Shown here piece by piece: positions 56,249 to 64,000 of a stretch of 64,000 nucleotides of DNA. Position numbers and translations under genes: made by a program. The notes under the pieces were generated by a model. The model made no database searches and was not told the DNA's origin. It worked only from the letters and a program-made list of their open reading frames with translations. This DNA comes from Marinobacter sp. S6332 (GTDB lineage: Bacteria > Pseudomonadota > Gammaproteobacteria > Pseudomonadales > Oleiphilaceae): assembly GCF_023016045.1 (NCBI RefSeq), contig NZ_JALKAP010000007.1, forward strand, positions 62,001-126,000. The letters run 5' to 3'. Position 1 is the stretch's first letter. Every line of letters begins with the position of its first letter.

Positions 56249-56746
56249 ATGAACAACCCCGTTAAAGCTGCTGCATTGGTACTGGCATTGTCTGGCGTTG
56301 CAACCTTGGCGCAGGCAGAGGCGATTAACGTTCCGGCTCCGGATTTTACGTTGGAAAGCCGAGCTGGGGACAATATTCGGCTTGAAGATCATCGCGGCGA
56401 AGTGGTTATGCTTAATTTCTGGGCTTCCTGGTGCGGCCCTTGCCGACAGGAAATGCCATTAATGGACGATCTCTACGGCCGTTATCAGGATTTAGGTTTT
56501 ACTATTTTGGCGGTGAATGTAGATGAAAACCGGGGTGAGGCCTTACGTTTTCTGGACAAGGTTCCGGTGAGCTACCCGATCTTGTACGACCCGGAAAGCT
56601 CAGTTAGCGAGCTTTACGAGGTGCCTGCCATGCCAACGACCGTGATGATCGATCGCGATGGCAACGTCCGCTACATTCACTATGGCTACAAACCCGGTTA
56701 CGAAGACGAGTATGAAGCCCAAATTAGAGAGTTGGTGCGAGAGTGA
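56249..56746 (+). CDS. TlpA-like periplasmic thioredoxin
   Basis: 165 residues. A signal peptide ends in AQA near residue 23. The thioredoxin fold carries NFWASWCGPC with redox cysteines 62 and 65, then the cis-proline in PAMPTTVMID. It probably keeps haem-binding cysteines reduced before cytochrome c maturation, or reduces cysteines of the neighbouring DUF4266 protein; both are inferences from context. The stop overlaps a possible GTG start of the next gene. Confidence 0.9.
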   Translation: MNNPVKAAALVLALSGVATLAQAEAINVPAPDFTLESRAGDNIRLEDHRGEVVMLNFWASWCGPCRQEMPLMDDLYGRYQDLGFTILAVNVDENRGEALRFLDKVPVSYPILYDPESSVSELYEVPAMPTTVMIDRDGNVRYIHYGYKPGYEDEYEAQIRELVRE

Positions 56747-56766
56747 TTCCCGGGTGGGCAAGTGTA

Positions 56767-57003
56767 ATGTTTAAAACAACCGCCATTATGCCTTTGCTTG
56801 TGGCATTAATGCTGTCGGCGACCGCTGGGTGTAGTTCTATAGAGCCTTGGGTAAAACCCTATGAAAGGGATCGCTTAGCCGACCCAATCATGAGCCTGAG
56901 CCGCCACGGCAAAGCGGATTCCTACATGAACCATGTGTATCAATCCAGAGAGTCTGCCCGTGGAGCGGAAGGTGGCGCGGGAGGTGGTTGTGGGTGTAAC
57001 TGA
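56767..57003 (+). CDS. Small DUF4266 lipoprotein with GGGCGCN tail
   Basis: 78 residues from the ATG at 56767. An in-frame GTG at 56743 overlaps the tlpA stop and would add eight residues. The lipobox TAGC gives a lipidated Cys22, so the mature protein has only 57 residues. It has the segment WVKPYERDRLADPIM, then HVYQSRESARGAEGG and the tail AGGGCGCN with two closely spaced cysteines. The family usually neighbours DUF3570, TlpA and ApbE genes. The tail could bind a metal or be a peptide modified by a neighbour; neither is shown. Its Gly codons also form the next gene's ribosome site. Confidence 0.85.
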   Translation: MFKTTAIMPLLVALMLSATAGCSSIEPWVKPYERDRLADPIMSLSRHGKADSYMNHVYQSRESARGAEGGAGGGCGCN

Positions 57004-58159
57004 TGGCCGCAGGTTGTTCAGGCTGTTGTGGGCAAGTTTCACAGCCATGGTTCTATTCCCGCTTGGCCCGCTTGCCCATGCTGCAACCCTGCCGGTTGAT
57101 AGCGTAGACATGCTATACCATCGCTATGATGGCGGCGGAATGGTGATCGACGGTCCGGTACTTTTAGCGCGCAAAAGTGTTGGGCCGCAAGTGTCGGTGT
57201 CTGGGCAGTATTACGTGGATATGGTGTCTGCGGCCTCTGTCGATGTACTGGCAACCGCAAGTGCGTACAAAGAAGAACGCACTGAATACACACTCGGTGT
57301 CGACTATTTGTACGACCGGGCGATTATGAGTCTGGGCTTTACCAACAGCTCGGAGAACGACTACGAAGCCAATACCCTCTACTTCACTGTAAGCCAAGAG
57401 TTCTTTGGCGGAATGTCTACGCTCACTCTTGGCTATGCAGGTGGCTGGGATGAAGTTGGCAAGCGTGGTAACGACAGTTTTAGTGAAGACGCCGACCGCC
57501 GCAACTTCCAACTCGGTTTGAGTCAGGTGCTAACCCGCAACATGCTGGTTGGGCTGGATTTGGAAGTGGTTACAGATGAGGGGTTTTTGCAGAACCCCTA
57601 TCGCCAGAACCGGTATTTGGATCCGAATGATGCCACTGCATTTCTTTACCAGCCCGAGCGTTACCCGGAAACCCGAACCAGTACAGCGGTGGCTGCACGA
57701 GCGATTTATCACCTGCCTTATCGAGCCTCCATTCGTGGCGAGTACCGGTATTTTACGGATACCTGGGGCATTCAGGCCCATACGGTTCAATTGGGCTATG
57801 TGCACGGTCTGAACCAACACTGGTCGTTGGAAGGCTCGGTTCGTTATTACCGCCAGAGTGAGGCGGATTTCTACAGTGATCTATTTCTCTATGAAAACTC
57901 ACAGAACCATTTGGCGAGAGACAAGGAAATGAGTGCGTTTTCGGGCACAACTCTGGCAACCGGTGCGGTCTATGAGTGGAAGCAAACATCCTTGCCCGGC
58001 ATCAAACGCCTGCAATTCAGCTTGCTGCTGGATTGGCTGAATTTCGATTATGACAATTTCCGGGATGTAACCGCTTCGGGCAATTACTTGCCGGGAGAGG
58101 AGCCGCTTTATTCATTTGATGCACTGGTGACCAGAGCATCACTGATTCTTGAATATTGA
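56990..58159 (+). CDS. DUF3570 outer-membrane barrel-like protein
   Basis: 389 residues from a GTG at 56990, chosen because a GGGAGG site lies just upstream and because it gives a good signal peptide (cut near LAHA, residue 31). The frame opens earlier, at 56933, without such features. The rest has many alternating Tyr/aromatic strands (for example VSGQYYVDMVSAASVD and YTLGVDYLYDRAIMSLGF) and a C-terminal strand ending LILEY, as in outer-membrane barrels of 14-16 strands. It overlaps DUF4266 by 14 bases. Function unknown; it may export or display the DUF4266 peptide. Confidence 0.82.
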   Translation: MGVTDGRRLFRLLWASFTAMVLFPLGPLAHAATLPVDSVDMLYHRYDGGGMVIDGPVLLARKSVGPQVSVSGQYYVDMVSAASVDVLATASAYKEERTEYTLGVDYLYDRAIMSLGFTNSSENDYEANTLYFTVSQEFFGGMSTLTLGYAGGWDEVGKRGNDSFSEDADRRNFQLGLSQVLTRNMLVGLDLEVVTDEGFLQNPYRQNRYLDPNDATAFLYQPERYPETRTSTAVAARAIYHLPYRASIRGEYRYFTDTWGIQAHTVQLGYVHGLNQHWSLEGSVRYYRQSEADFYSDLFLYENSQNHLARDKEMSAFSGTTLATGAVYEWKQTSLPGIKRLQFSLLLDWLNFDYDNFRDVTASGNYLPGEEPLYSFDALVTRASLILEY

Positions 58160-58178
58160 GTAAGCAGGAAACCAGATT

Positions 58179-58724
58179 ATGACGGATTCATTGAAAACCT
58201 TGGCCGCCGCTTTACTGGCTGCATTGATGCTGCTCACGGGTGCTGCTTTGGCAGCCGAACCTGATGCAGCCAACGATAGCAGAGCCGTTGCGGAGCGCGT
58301 TGAGGATCTCAAAAAGAAAGTCATTCGCCTTAACCGGGATCTTTTTATTCTGGAAGAGGATCTGTTGTTTCCCGCTAGCACCCAATTTGCCGTTTTCCTA
58401 AGCGTCGACGCAGGTGAATTCTTAAAGCTGGACGCGGTGAAGTTAAAAGTTAACGGCGAGATTGTAGCTTCCCACCTCTATACGGAGCGTCAGGTCACTG
58501 CTCTTGAACGGGGCGGCATGCAGCGTTTGTATATGGGTAACCTCAAAACCGGAACCCACGAGGTCACGGTTTTTGTAGAAGGTATGGGGCCAGACAATCG
58601 CGCCTACAAGCAAGCAGCCACTCTGGCGTTTGATAAGGGTACCGAGACGGCGGCTCTGGAAATTCGTATTCAAGATCGTTCATCGAATTACCAGCCAGTG
58701 GTTTCTATTGTGGAGTGGGAGTGA
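58179..58724 (+). CDS. Exported protein of unknown function
   Basis: 181 residues. A signal peptide ends in ALAA near residue 26. A short coiled coil follows (about 38-62, RVEDLKKKVIRLNRDLFILEED), then an Ig-like or beta-sandwich part with VFLSVDAGEFLKLDAVKLKVNGE (about 72-94) and TGTHEVTVFVEGMG (about 127-140). No enzyme motif. It sits between the barrel genes and the TPR genes and overlaps the next start as GTGA, so it is probably a periplasmic structural part of the same system. Confidence 0.8.
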   Translation: MTDSLKTLAAALLAALMLLTGAALAAEPDAANDSRAVAERVEDLKKKVIRLNRDLFILEEDLLFPASTQFAVFLSVDAGEFLKLDAVKLKVNGEIVASHLYTERQVTALERGGMQRLYMGNLKTGTHEVTVFVEGMGPDNRAYKQAATLAFDKGTETAALEIRIQDRSSNYQPVVSIVEWE

Positions 58725-60829
58725 CCCAGCCTGTGGTTTTCCTCGCAAGAGCAACTAGGACTGATATAGGCGCGCGTCTAGTCGCGTTAGCTGCCGTGTG
58801 CTTGTTGTTTATGCTTGATGCGGCTTTGGTTAATGCTGATGTAGCACCAGCAAGGGCTAAGGATCCTGCGTACGGCCGGGTACTCTATAACTATCATCAA
58901 GGCGAGGCACTCAAAGCGCTAACCTTGCTGGAGGTTGCCCGTGAACGTGGCCGCATTCGTGGCCATGGAGCCTATCCGGAATTAGTCGAAGGCGGGCTAA
59001 TGCTTTCCTACGGAATGCCGCGGGAAGCTCGCGATCTCTTCACCCGGTTACTTGAAGAGACCAAGGCTACTGACACTCAACCTGACATAAATGAAAGCAG
59101 TGCAGGTGAGCGCGGCGCAGACTCTGGCGTAACTCTGGCGCCCGGTATACGCAGCCAAGCGTGGTTTTATCTCGGTAAAGTCTTCTACTTAGAGGGTGAC
59201 TACCCTCAAGCCCATGAAAACTTTCAAAAGGTGGATGCTCTGGTACTAGAAGAAAGTAACTCAGAGTTATACGCAGAGTGGCTCTACCTGAGAGCAAGGT
59301 TAGCCATGTTGTCCGATAGCGATAACGGCAGTTACGCAAGCTCTCATGAAAGCCCTCGTGAAAACCCTCGTGAAAACCCTAGCATGAATGCGAGCGGCGA
59401 GACGCTGGTGGAGCACTTGCGCGCACAACTAAAACACTCAGGCTTATGGGCTCACTATTTGAGTTACAACATAGCTATGGCAGAGGTTTCGGCCGGTGAT
59501 GCCGAGAAAGCACAGCAAAGTCTGCGAGAACTGATTTCCGGTATGGAAGGCGAGACGCCAACAGGCGATAGGGGTTCAGAGTATCGCGCTTTGTTGGATA
59601 AAAGTCGGTTATCGCTCGCCCGGCTATACCTGAGAGAAAGCCGATTTGATGACGCATTGAGGCTATTAGGCGCAATGCCTCTGGACGGCGTATTTTCCGA
59701 TACAGCATTATACGATTACGCAGTTGCAGCGGCAGAGCAGGGGCAGTTGCAACGGGCTTTGGATGCGTTGGAGGCACTGTCGCAACGCACCTTGTTTTTA
59801 TCCTGGCGGGAGCAGGTACCTTACGCCCGGGGATACGTGCTTGAACAGTTGAACCAGCCCCGTAAGGCGCTAAATGCCTTTGCTCAGGCTTCCGAACACT
59901 ACGAATCTCGTGGTCGAGAGCTCATTGCGGCGCGTCAGAGTCTGACTGAAGAGAGTTTGATGGCGCGCTTGAGCTTTCTCCGGAACAACGACGACATTGC
60001 AACAGACGCCTACGGTCGCCTGCGGGTGATGCCTTCGGATTTTGGCATTTCAGATGTGCTGGCAACGGAGCCTTTCCAGCAGGCCTTGAGCGAACTCAAT
60101 GAGCTTTACCAGGTGCAGGCCTTGCTGATACAGCGGGAAGGCCAACTCGGCACCTTTGAAACTATGTTGGAAACCCGCCGGGTGCAGCGCGAACGCCGAA
60201 GTCGTGAGGCGCGCTTTGAGCTGGAGCAGCAAAAGGCGGATGAATGGGTGGAGCAAAAAAACTCCTTTCGCGTTGAGATTGAAGCTGCCCTTGCGGCTGA
60301 AGATGTCGGCTTCTTTATGACAACGAAGCAGAAAGAACTCAAGGCTAGGCTGGAGAGGGTTGCCGCGACCCTTGCACAGCTTCGTGACGGCTCACTTGGC
60401 AACGACAAGAGTGCTGAGCGCCAGCGCGATAAGTATGCGCGAATGAAAGCCTACTTCGATTGGACCCTCGCGAACGATTACGGCGTAAATCGCTGGGCCG
60501 CCCAGAAACAGTTGCGTGAACTGAACGCGGAAATGCAACAGTTTGAGAATCAAAGAGCGGCCATAGAAGCTCTGATGGCAGGGGATGAAAAGCATAACGA
60601 GTTGGCTGGTCGGCTCATCCGCAAAGGCGAGGACATTCAATCGCTGAAAGCGCAGGTACGAGAAGCCATCGCGCAAGCACGCAGCATTCTCGTGGGGCGC
60701 TTGGATAAGGCGCTTGAACAGCAGGGCAGGGATTTGCGGCGCTATCTGGTGGCATCACGCCATGCTCAAGCACGGCTGGCGGATCGACTGTTCCGGGCAG
60801 GCCAGAGCACGGAGGCCGCTAATGAGTAA
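58721..60829 (+). CDS. Exported TPR / coiled-coil protein
   Basis: 702 residues from a GTG at 58721 with GGAG five bases upstream; GTG 58715 is two codons earlier. A hydrophobic signal lies at about residues 15-40. Several TPR-like helix pairs cover 55-430 (for example ALKALTLLEVARERGRIRG and DYAVAAAEQGQLQRALDALEAL). A long charged coiled coil covers about 480-690 (QKADEWVEQKNSFRVEIEAAL and onward). A low-complexity 12-base tandem repeat lies near residue 212. Its role is probably scaffolding in the periplasm. Confidence 0.82.
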   Translation: MTQPVVFLARATRTDIGARLVALAAVCLLFMLDAALVNADVAPARAKDPAYGRVLYNYHQGEALKALTLLEVARERGRIRGHGAYPELVEGGLMLSYGMPREARDLFTRLLEETKATDTQPDINESSAGERGADSGVTLAPGIRSQAWFYLGKVFYLEGDYPQAHENFQKVDALVLEESNSELYAEWLYLRARLAMLSDSDNGSYASSHESPRENPRENPSMNASGETLVEHLRAQLKHSGLWAHYLSYNIAMAEVSAGDAEKAQQSLRELISGMEGETPTGDRGSEYRALLDKSRLSLARLYLRESRFDDALRLLGAMPLDGVFSDTALYDYAVAAAEQGQLQRALDALEALSQRTLFLSWREQVPYARGYVLEQLNQPRKALNAFAQASEHYESRGRELIAARQSLTEESLMARLSFLRNNDDIATDAYGRLRVMPSDFGISDVLATEPFQQALSELNELYQVQALLIQREGQLGTFETMLETRRVQRERRSREARFELEQQKADEWVEQKNSFRVEIEAALAAEDVGFFMTTKQKELKARLERVAATLAQLRDGSLGNDKSAERQRDKYARMKAYFDWTLANDYGVNRWAAQKQLRELNAEMQQFENQRAAIEALMAGDEKHNELAGRLIRKGEDIQSLKAQVREAIAQARSILVGRLDKALEQQGRDLRRYLVASRHAQARLADRLFRAGQSTEAANE
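59354..59377 (+). repeat. Tandem 12-base repeat inside the TPR gene
   Basis: CCTCGTGAAAAC is repeated exactly twice (59354-59365 and 59366-59377) with imperfect copies on both sides. It encodes a repeated PREN unit. Slippage would change the length in frame. Confidence 0.7.
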
Positions 60830-63800
60830 GAGGCGCCTAACCTGTGAGTTTTCGGCCTGCAATTATTCTCTCAAAGCTGCCCGAGCGTTAACGCCGATAG
60901 TGTCGGCTCTGCTGATTACTGGGTGTCAGACTCTATGGTGGGGGCAGAGCGATGGCGATATCCCCGTTGCCGAGCCGGGAACCTTTGCTTCTCTTACTTC
61001 TCGAAATACAGAACCCGCTTCAGAGCTTAAAGAGCGTGGGGCAACGCCGGATCAGTTACCAGCGGATCGGGTCTCCCTTGAAGCCGTGATGCGCAGTTAT
61101 CAGAATTTACTGCCGCTGGTGGAAGACCCCAACAAACAGGTCACGATTCGACACAGGCTTGCCGATCTCGAATTCACCCGGGCCGAACGCGTACTGACTG
61201 AAACCGCAGAGGATGATCTGTCTGGTGCCATCGCTTCATATACGGGTTTGCTGTCGGACTACCCGGAGCGTGACGGTAACGATCAGATTTACTACCAGTT
61301 GGCCCGAGCCTATGAGTTGCGGGGCATGACCAGCGAACAGCTGAGTGCGCTGGATACTTTGGTAGCAAATTATCCGGGGTCAGCTTACTGGGAAGAAGCC
61401 CAGTTTCGGCGTGGGGATATCCTGTTTATAAACGGCCGCTATCCGGAAGCGGAACAAGCGTTTAACAGGGTTACTCAGGCGAGAATCGAGCGTAACTCAG
61501 ATTCATCCTTCTTAATGAATGCCCACTACATGAAAGGGTGGAGTCAGTTTAAACAGGGCGACTATCAGCAAGCACTTTATAGCTACATCGCTGTGCTGGA
61601 TTTGATCATGCCAGCTGAAAGGGTGGCAGAAATGCCGGATCAGCCTTATCAAACCCTTACTGAAGACCTGTTCCGGGTTTTTGGCCTTTCACTATCTTAT
61701 CTGGATGGCGCTGAAACCCTTCAATCCCTATTTCGCCAAACAGGCAGCCGACCCTACGAAACACTGGTGTACGAGCGCTACGCCACCTTGCTTGTTGCGC
61801 GTGAACGATACAGCGACGCGATTGCGGTTTTTGATGCTTTTATTGAAGAGCGTCCGCAAAGCCGGTGGGCCCCACGTTACTCTATGCGAGCAATCGACAC
61901 GCTCGAGTTAGCCGGTTTTGATAAGTTTGTTCCTGGTCGTAAAGCAGGGTTTATTGCAAGCTATGGAATATACAGCGACTTCTGGCCGGAGGCTGATTCT
62001 GAAACGCAGGCCTATATTGAAAGCCAACTTGAAATACTGCTGCCAGAGTTAGCAGACCGCCACTATTTGCTGGCAGGGGAAAAGCGACGGCAAGGGCGCA
62101 AGCCACAAATTTCTCAGAACCGCGAGGCAGATAGAGGGGAACGAAGCTTGAGTGCTGAGGAGCATTACCGACAGGCTGCGGCTTACTACGCGGAATTTGC
62201 CGCTACTTTTCCGAACCACCTGCGTACGCCGGAGCGGTTGTTTCTGTTGGCTGAAACCTATGTAGAGCTACAAGAGTGGCCAGATGCCATCAGCGCATTT
62301 GAGCGCGTTGCCTATGATTTTCCAGCTGTTGGTACTGTATCTGACCGTGCTGCGGAGGCGGGTTATGCCTCGGTGCTGGCATACCGGGAATATGCCCGCA
62401 GTTGGATGAGTGAAACAACGGTGGATCTTTTTGCTTTGCAGGAGATGCAACAGCTTAATCGCCTTCGATTCGTCAATGCTCACCCGCAAGACCCCCGAGC
62501 GCCAAGCGTTTATTACATCGCTTTGCAACGGGAATTTGACCAGCAAAACCTTGAAGAGGTCATTCCCATGGCCGAGCGCTTGGCCAACTGGGCGCCAGCA
62601 GCAGATCCTATGCTGGTTACCGAGGCTCTACTGCTGGCGGGCCACAGTCTGTTTGAGCTTGGGCGCTACGCTGAAGCCGAACAAACCTACCATGATGCAT
62701 TGGCTATGATGGCCGCTCAAGACGACAGGCGATCCGGCATAGAAGAAAACATGGCGGCAGCGGTATTTCGTCAAGCAGATCAGCTGGCAAAGGCTGGAAA
62801 TTTAGACGCTGCCGTAAGTGAGTACCTGCGTGTTGGCGCCGTTGCGCCAGCTTCTATACTGAATGCCAATGCGCAATACGATGCGGCCTCTCTTTTGGTT
62901 AGCGCCGCACGCTGGGAACAAGCGATTAACGTACTAACCGGGTTTCGCTCGCGTTTTCCCGAGCATGAGCTGGTTGATACTGTGCCAGCAAAACTGGCCC
63001 TTGCTTATCGGGAAACGGGACAATGGGAAAAGGCCGGAGACGAGTTGAATCTAATGGTGGCAATGGCCACCACACCAGAGGAACGAAGGCAAAACCTGCA
63101 GATAGCAGCAGAGCTTTACGATCAGGCCGGTAATCACGCCAAAGCTATAGATACCTGGCGGCAATACGCCAATCGTCACCCCGAGCCAGCGGACATCTAT
63201 ATGGAAGCGGCTAACCGACTGGCCGAGCTTTACCAAATCCGTGGTGACATTGAGAAGCGTAATTTCTGGTTAAACCGGCAAATGGAAAAGGTTGATCAAA
63301 ACCCCGAGCTTGTAGATGAACGCATGCGCTACTTGGCCGCATCTGCCTCCGCAACTCTGGCGCGGGATGCTTTGGCACGCTACGACAGTATCCGCCTGAC
63401 CTTACCTCTGAATAAAAGCATGGTGGCCAAAACGAATGCATTGGAAACGGCTGTGCGTGCCTACCAAAAAACAGCGAGCTATGGGCTGTCGTCGTATGCC
63501 ACAGAAGCTGGCTTTCAGATTGCTCACATATACAGCCGCCTCGGCGCAGATTTGATGGATTCCGAACGTCCGGAAGGCCTCAGCGAACTGGAGCTTTCGC
63601 AATACGAGCTCTTGTTGGAAGAGCAGGCTTATCCATTCGAAGACAACGCTATAGATATCCACGAACAAAACATACTCCGTGCCCGTGAGGGTATTTTTGA
63701 CGAGTGGGTACAACGTAGCTATGAATCCTTGCGTCGCTTGCTTCCCGGCCGCTACAACAAGCCTGAAGTTACCGCCGGGGTGGTTCATGAACTGGGATAA
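60822..63800 (+). CDS. Large TPR lipoprotein
   Basis: 992 residues from the ATG at 60822, which has GGAGG upstream and overlaps the previous gene by eight bases; the frame is open back to 60714 but without a signal. A lipobox ITGC gives a lipidated Cys near residue 35. The rest is almost entirely TPR-like repeats, with clear units such as YYQLARAYELRGMTSEQLSAL, FNRVTQARIERN and FLLAETYVELQEWPDAISAF. Similar to BamD/YbgF-like assembly proteins in architecture but far longer. Probably an outer-membrane-anchored scaffold of the same envelope complex. Confidence 0.85.
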   Translation: MSKRRLTCEFSACNYSLKAARALTPIVSALLITGCQTLWWGQSDGDIPVAEPGTFASLTSRNTEPASELKERGATPDQLPADRVSLEAVMRSYQNLLPLVEDPNKQVTIRHRLADLEFTRAERVLTETAEDDLSGAIASYTGLLSDYPERDGNDQIYYQLARAYELRGMTSEQLSALDTLVANYPGSAYWEEAQFRRGDILFINGRYPEAEQAFNRVTQARIERNSDSSFLMNAHYMKGWSQFKQGDYQQALYSYIAVLDLIMPAERVAEMPDQPYQTLTEDLFRVFGLSLSYLDGAETLQSLFRQTGSRPYETLVYERYATLLVARERYSDAIAVFDAFIEERPQSRWAPRYSMRAIDTLELAGFDKFVPGRKAGFIASYGIYSDFWPEADSETQAYIESQLEILLPELADRHYLLAGEKRRQGRKPQISQNREADRGERSLSAEEHYRQAAAYYAEFAATFPNHLRTPERLFLLAETYVELQEWPDAISAFERVAYDFPAVGTVSDRAAEAGYASVLAYREYARSWMSETTVDLFALQEMQQLNRLRFVNAHPQDPRAPSVYYIALQREFDQQNLEEVIPMAERLANWAPAADPMLVTEALLLAGHSLFELGRYAEAEQTYHDALAMMAAQDDRRSGIEENMAAAVFRQADQLAKAGNLDAAVSEYLRVGAVAPASILNANAQYDAASLLVSAARWEQAINVLTGFRSRFPEHELVDTVPAKLALAYRETGQWEKAGDELNLMVAMATTPEERRQNLQIAAELYDQAGNHAKAIDTWRQYANRHPEPADIYMEAANRLAELYQIRGDIEKRNFWLNRQMEKVDQNPELVDERMRYLAASASATLARDALARYDSIRLTLPLNKSMVAKTNALETAVRAYQKTASYGLSSYATEAGFQIAHIYSRLGADLMDSERPEGLSELELSQYELLLEEQAYPFEDNAIDIHEQNILRAREGIFDEWVQRSYESLRRLLPGRYNKPEVTAGVVHELG

Positions 63801-64000
63801 GAATCTAAGCGCGACGCTTCTGCTACTGTTGCTTCTGTCTGGTTGTGCGCTGGGGCCCGGGGGGGTGGATACACCAGAAAACAAGGACGCTCTGAAAGAA
63901 TCGGAAGCGCAATTGCAGGCGGCATTCGCCGAAGCCGTTGTGTTGATGCAAAATGGCGATACGGATGAGGCCGAAGCCCGCTTTGAGCAGATGGCTGCAC
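63787..64000 (+). CDS. Lipoprotein with TPR-like start (truncated by window end)
   Basis: The first 71 residues of a gene that continues beyond the window. It starts at the ATG at 63787, overlapping the previous gene by 14 bases. The signal (MNWDKNLSATLLLLLLLSGC) has a lipobox LSGC with Cys20. A helical pair rich in Glu and Ala follows (AEAVVLMQNGDTDEAEARF), consistent with a TPR. The third consecutive TPR-type envelope gene. Confidence 0.85.
   Translation, partial: MNWDKNLSATLLLLLLLSGCALGPGGVDTPENKDALKESEAQLQAAFAEAVVLMQNGDTDEAEARFEQMAA

Noticed and set aside
45576..58159. ApbE flavinylation target motif (D..[ST]GA[ST]) in neighbours
   Set aside because: I looked in the DUF4266, LamG, HzsA-like and binding proteins. 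Only partial matches occur, such as SGSGA without the Asp, so no target is claimed.
1..64000. CRISPR array, insertion sequence or prophage
   Set aside because: No regular spaced repeats, transposase, integrase or phage genes were seen; the tRNA genes have no attachment-site duplication nearby.

Overview
The window looks like a chromosome segment of a marine, aerobic gammaproteobacterium, most likely Marinobacter or a close relative. Three things suggest this. The block lpxH-ppiB-glnS-cysS-folD-tRNAs-tig-clpP-clpX-lon-hupB-ppiD matches the order I remember from Pseudomonas. Sugar catabolism is a hexR/zwf/pgl/eda/edd Entner-Doudoroff cluster. All tRNA genes carry encoded CCA ends. The genus is inference; the class is well supported. 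I see no insertion sequence, prophage, integrase, rRNA gene or CRISPR array, and no gap between genes longer than 300 bases.

Layout. 1-5 kb: a lipoprotein of unknown function, a large MscK-type mechanosensitive channel, lpxH and ppiB. 5-12.2 kb: glnS, cysS, malate synthase G (inserted into the otherwise conserved block), folD and a four-tRNA operon (Pro-Arg-His-Leu). 12.4-21 kb: the protein-quality-control block tig, clpP, clpX, lon, hupB, ppiD, with clear terminators after clpX, hupB and ppiD. 21-29.5 kb: the HexR-type Entner-Doudoroff/lower glycolysis regulon (hexR, zwf-pgl-eda, gap-pyk, edd). 29.5-31 kb: a nitroreductase and an Fe-S uracil-DNA-glycosylase-like protein whose 3' end overlaps glpD antisense.

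31-43.5 kb is a glycerol locus: glpD, glpR, glpK, a sigma-54 enhancer-binding protein, and a divergent ABC importer operon of GlpSTPQV type (two ATPases, two permeases, a small DUF2160 membrane protein, a periplasmic binding protein). No glpF facilitator is present, so uptake is probably ATP-driven. The operon has a textbook GG-N10-GC sigma-54 promoter with a perfect inverted repeat about 135 bases upstream. The two ATPases are complementary and degenerate: one has lost the H-loop histidine, the other the LSGGQ signature. An orphan periplasmic binding protein and an alkyltransferase gene (ogt type) follow.

45.6-64 kb is the least ordinary part. It begins with an ApbE flavin transferase. A minus-strand operon then encodes a mono-haem protein, a di-haem LamG lipoprotein and a Tat-exported DUF1501-like protein. 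Divergent from it, a tightly overlapping plus-strand operon runs off the window end: a di-haem HzsA-like lipoprotein, two outer-membrane beta-barrel proteins (one with an SH3 domain), a TlpA thioredoxin, a tiny DUF4266 lipoprotein ending in GGGCGCN, a DUF3570 barrel protein, a periplasmic protein of unknown function, and three large TPR or helical envelope proteins. Signal peptides, lipoboxes and barrels throughout point to one cell-envelope assembly with redox-active parts. It may be related to the Glt/TolQR-type envelope machines, and the genes just past 64 kb should decide that.
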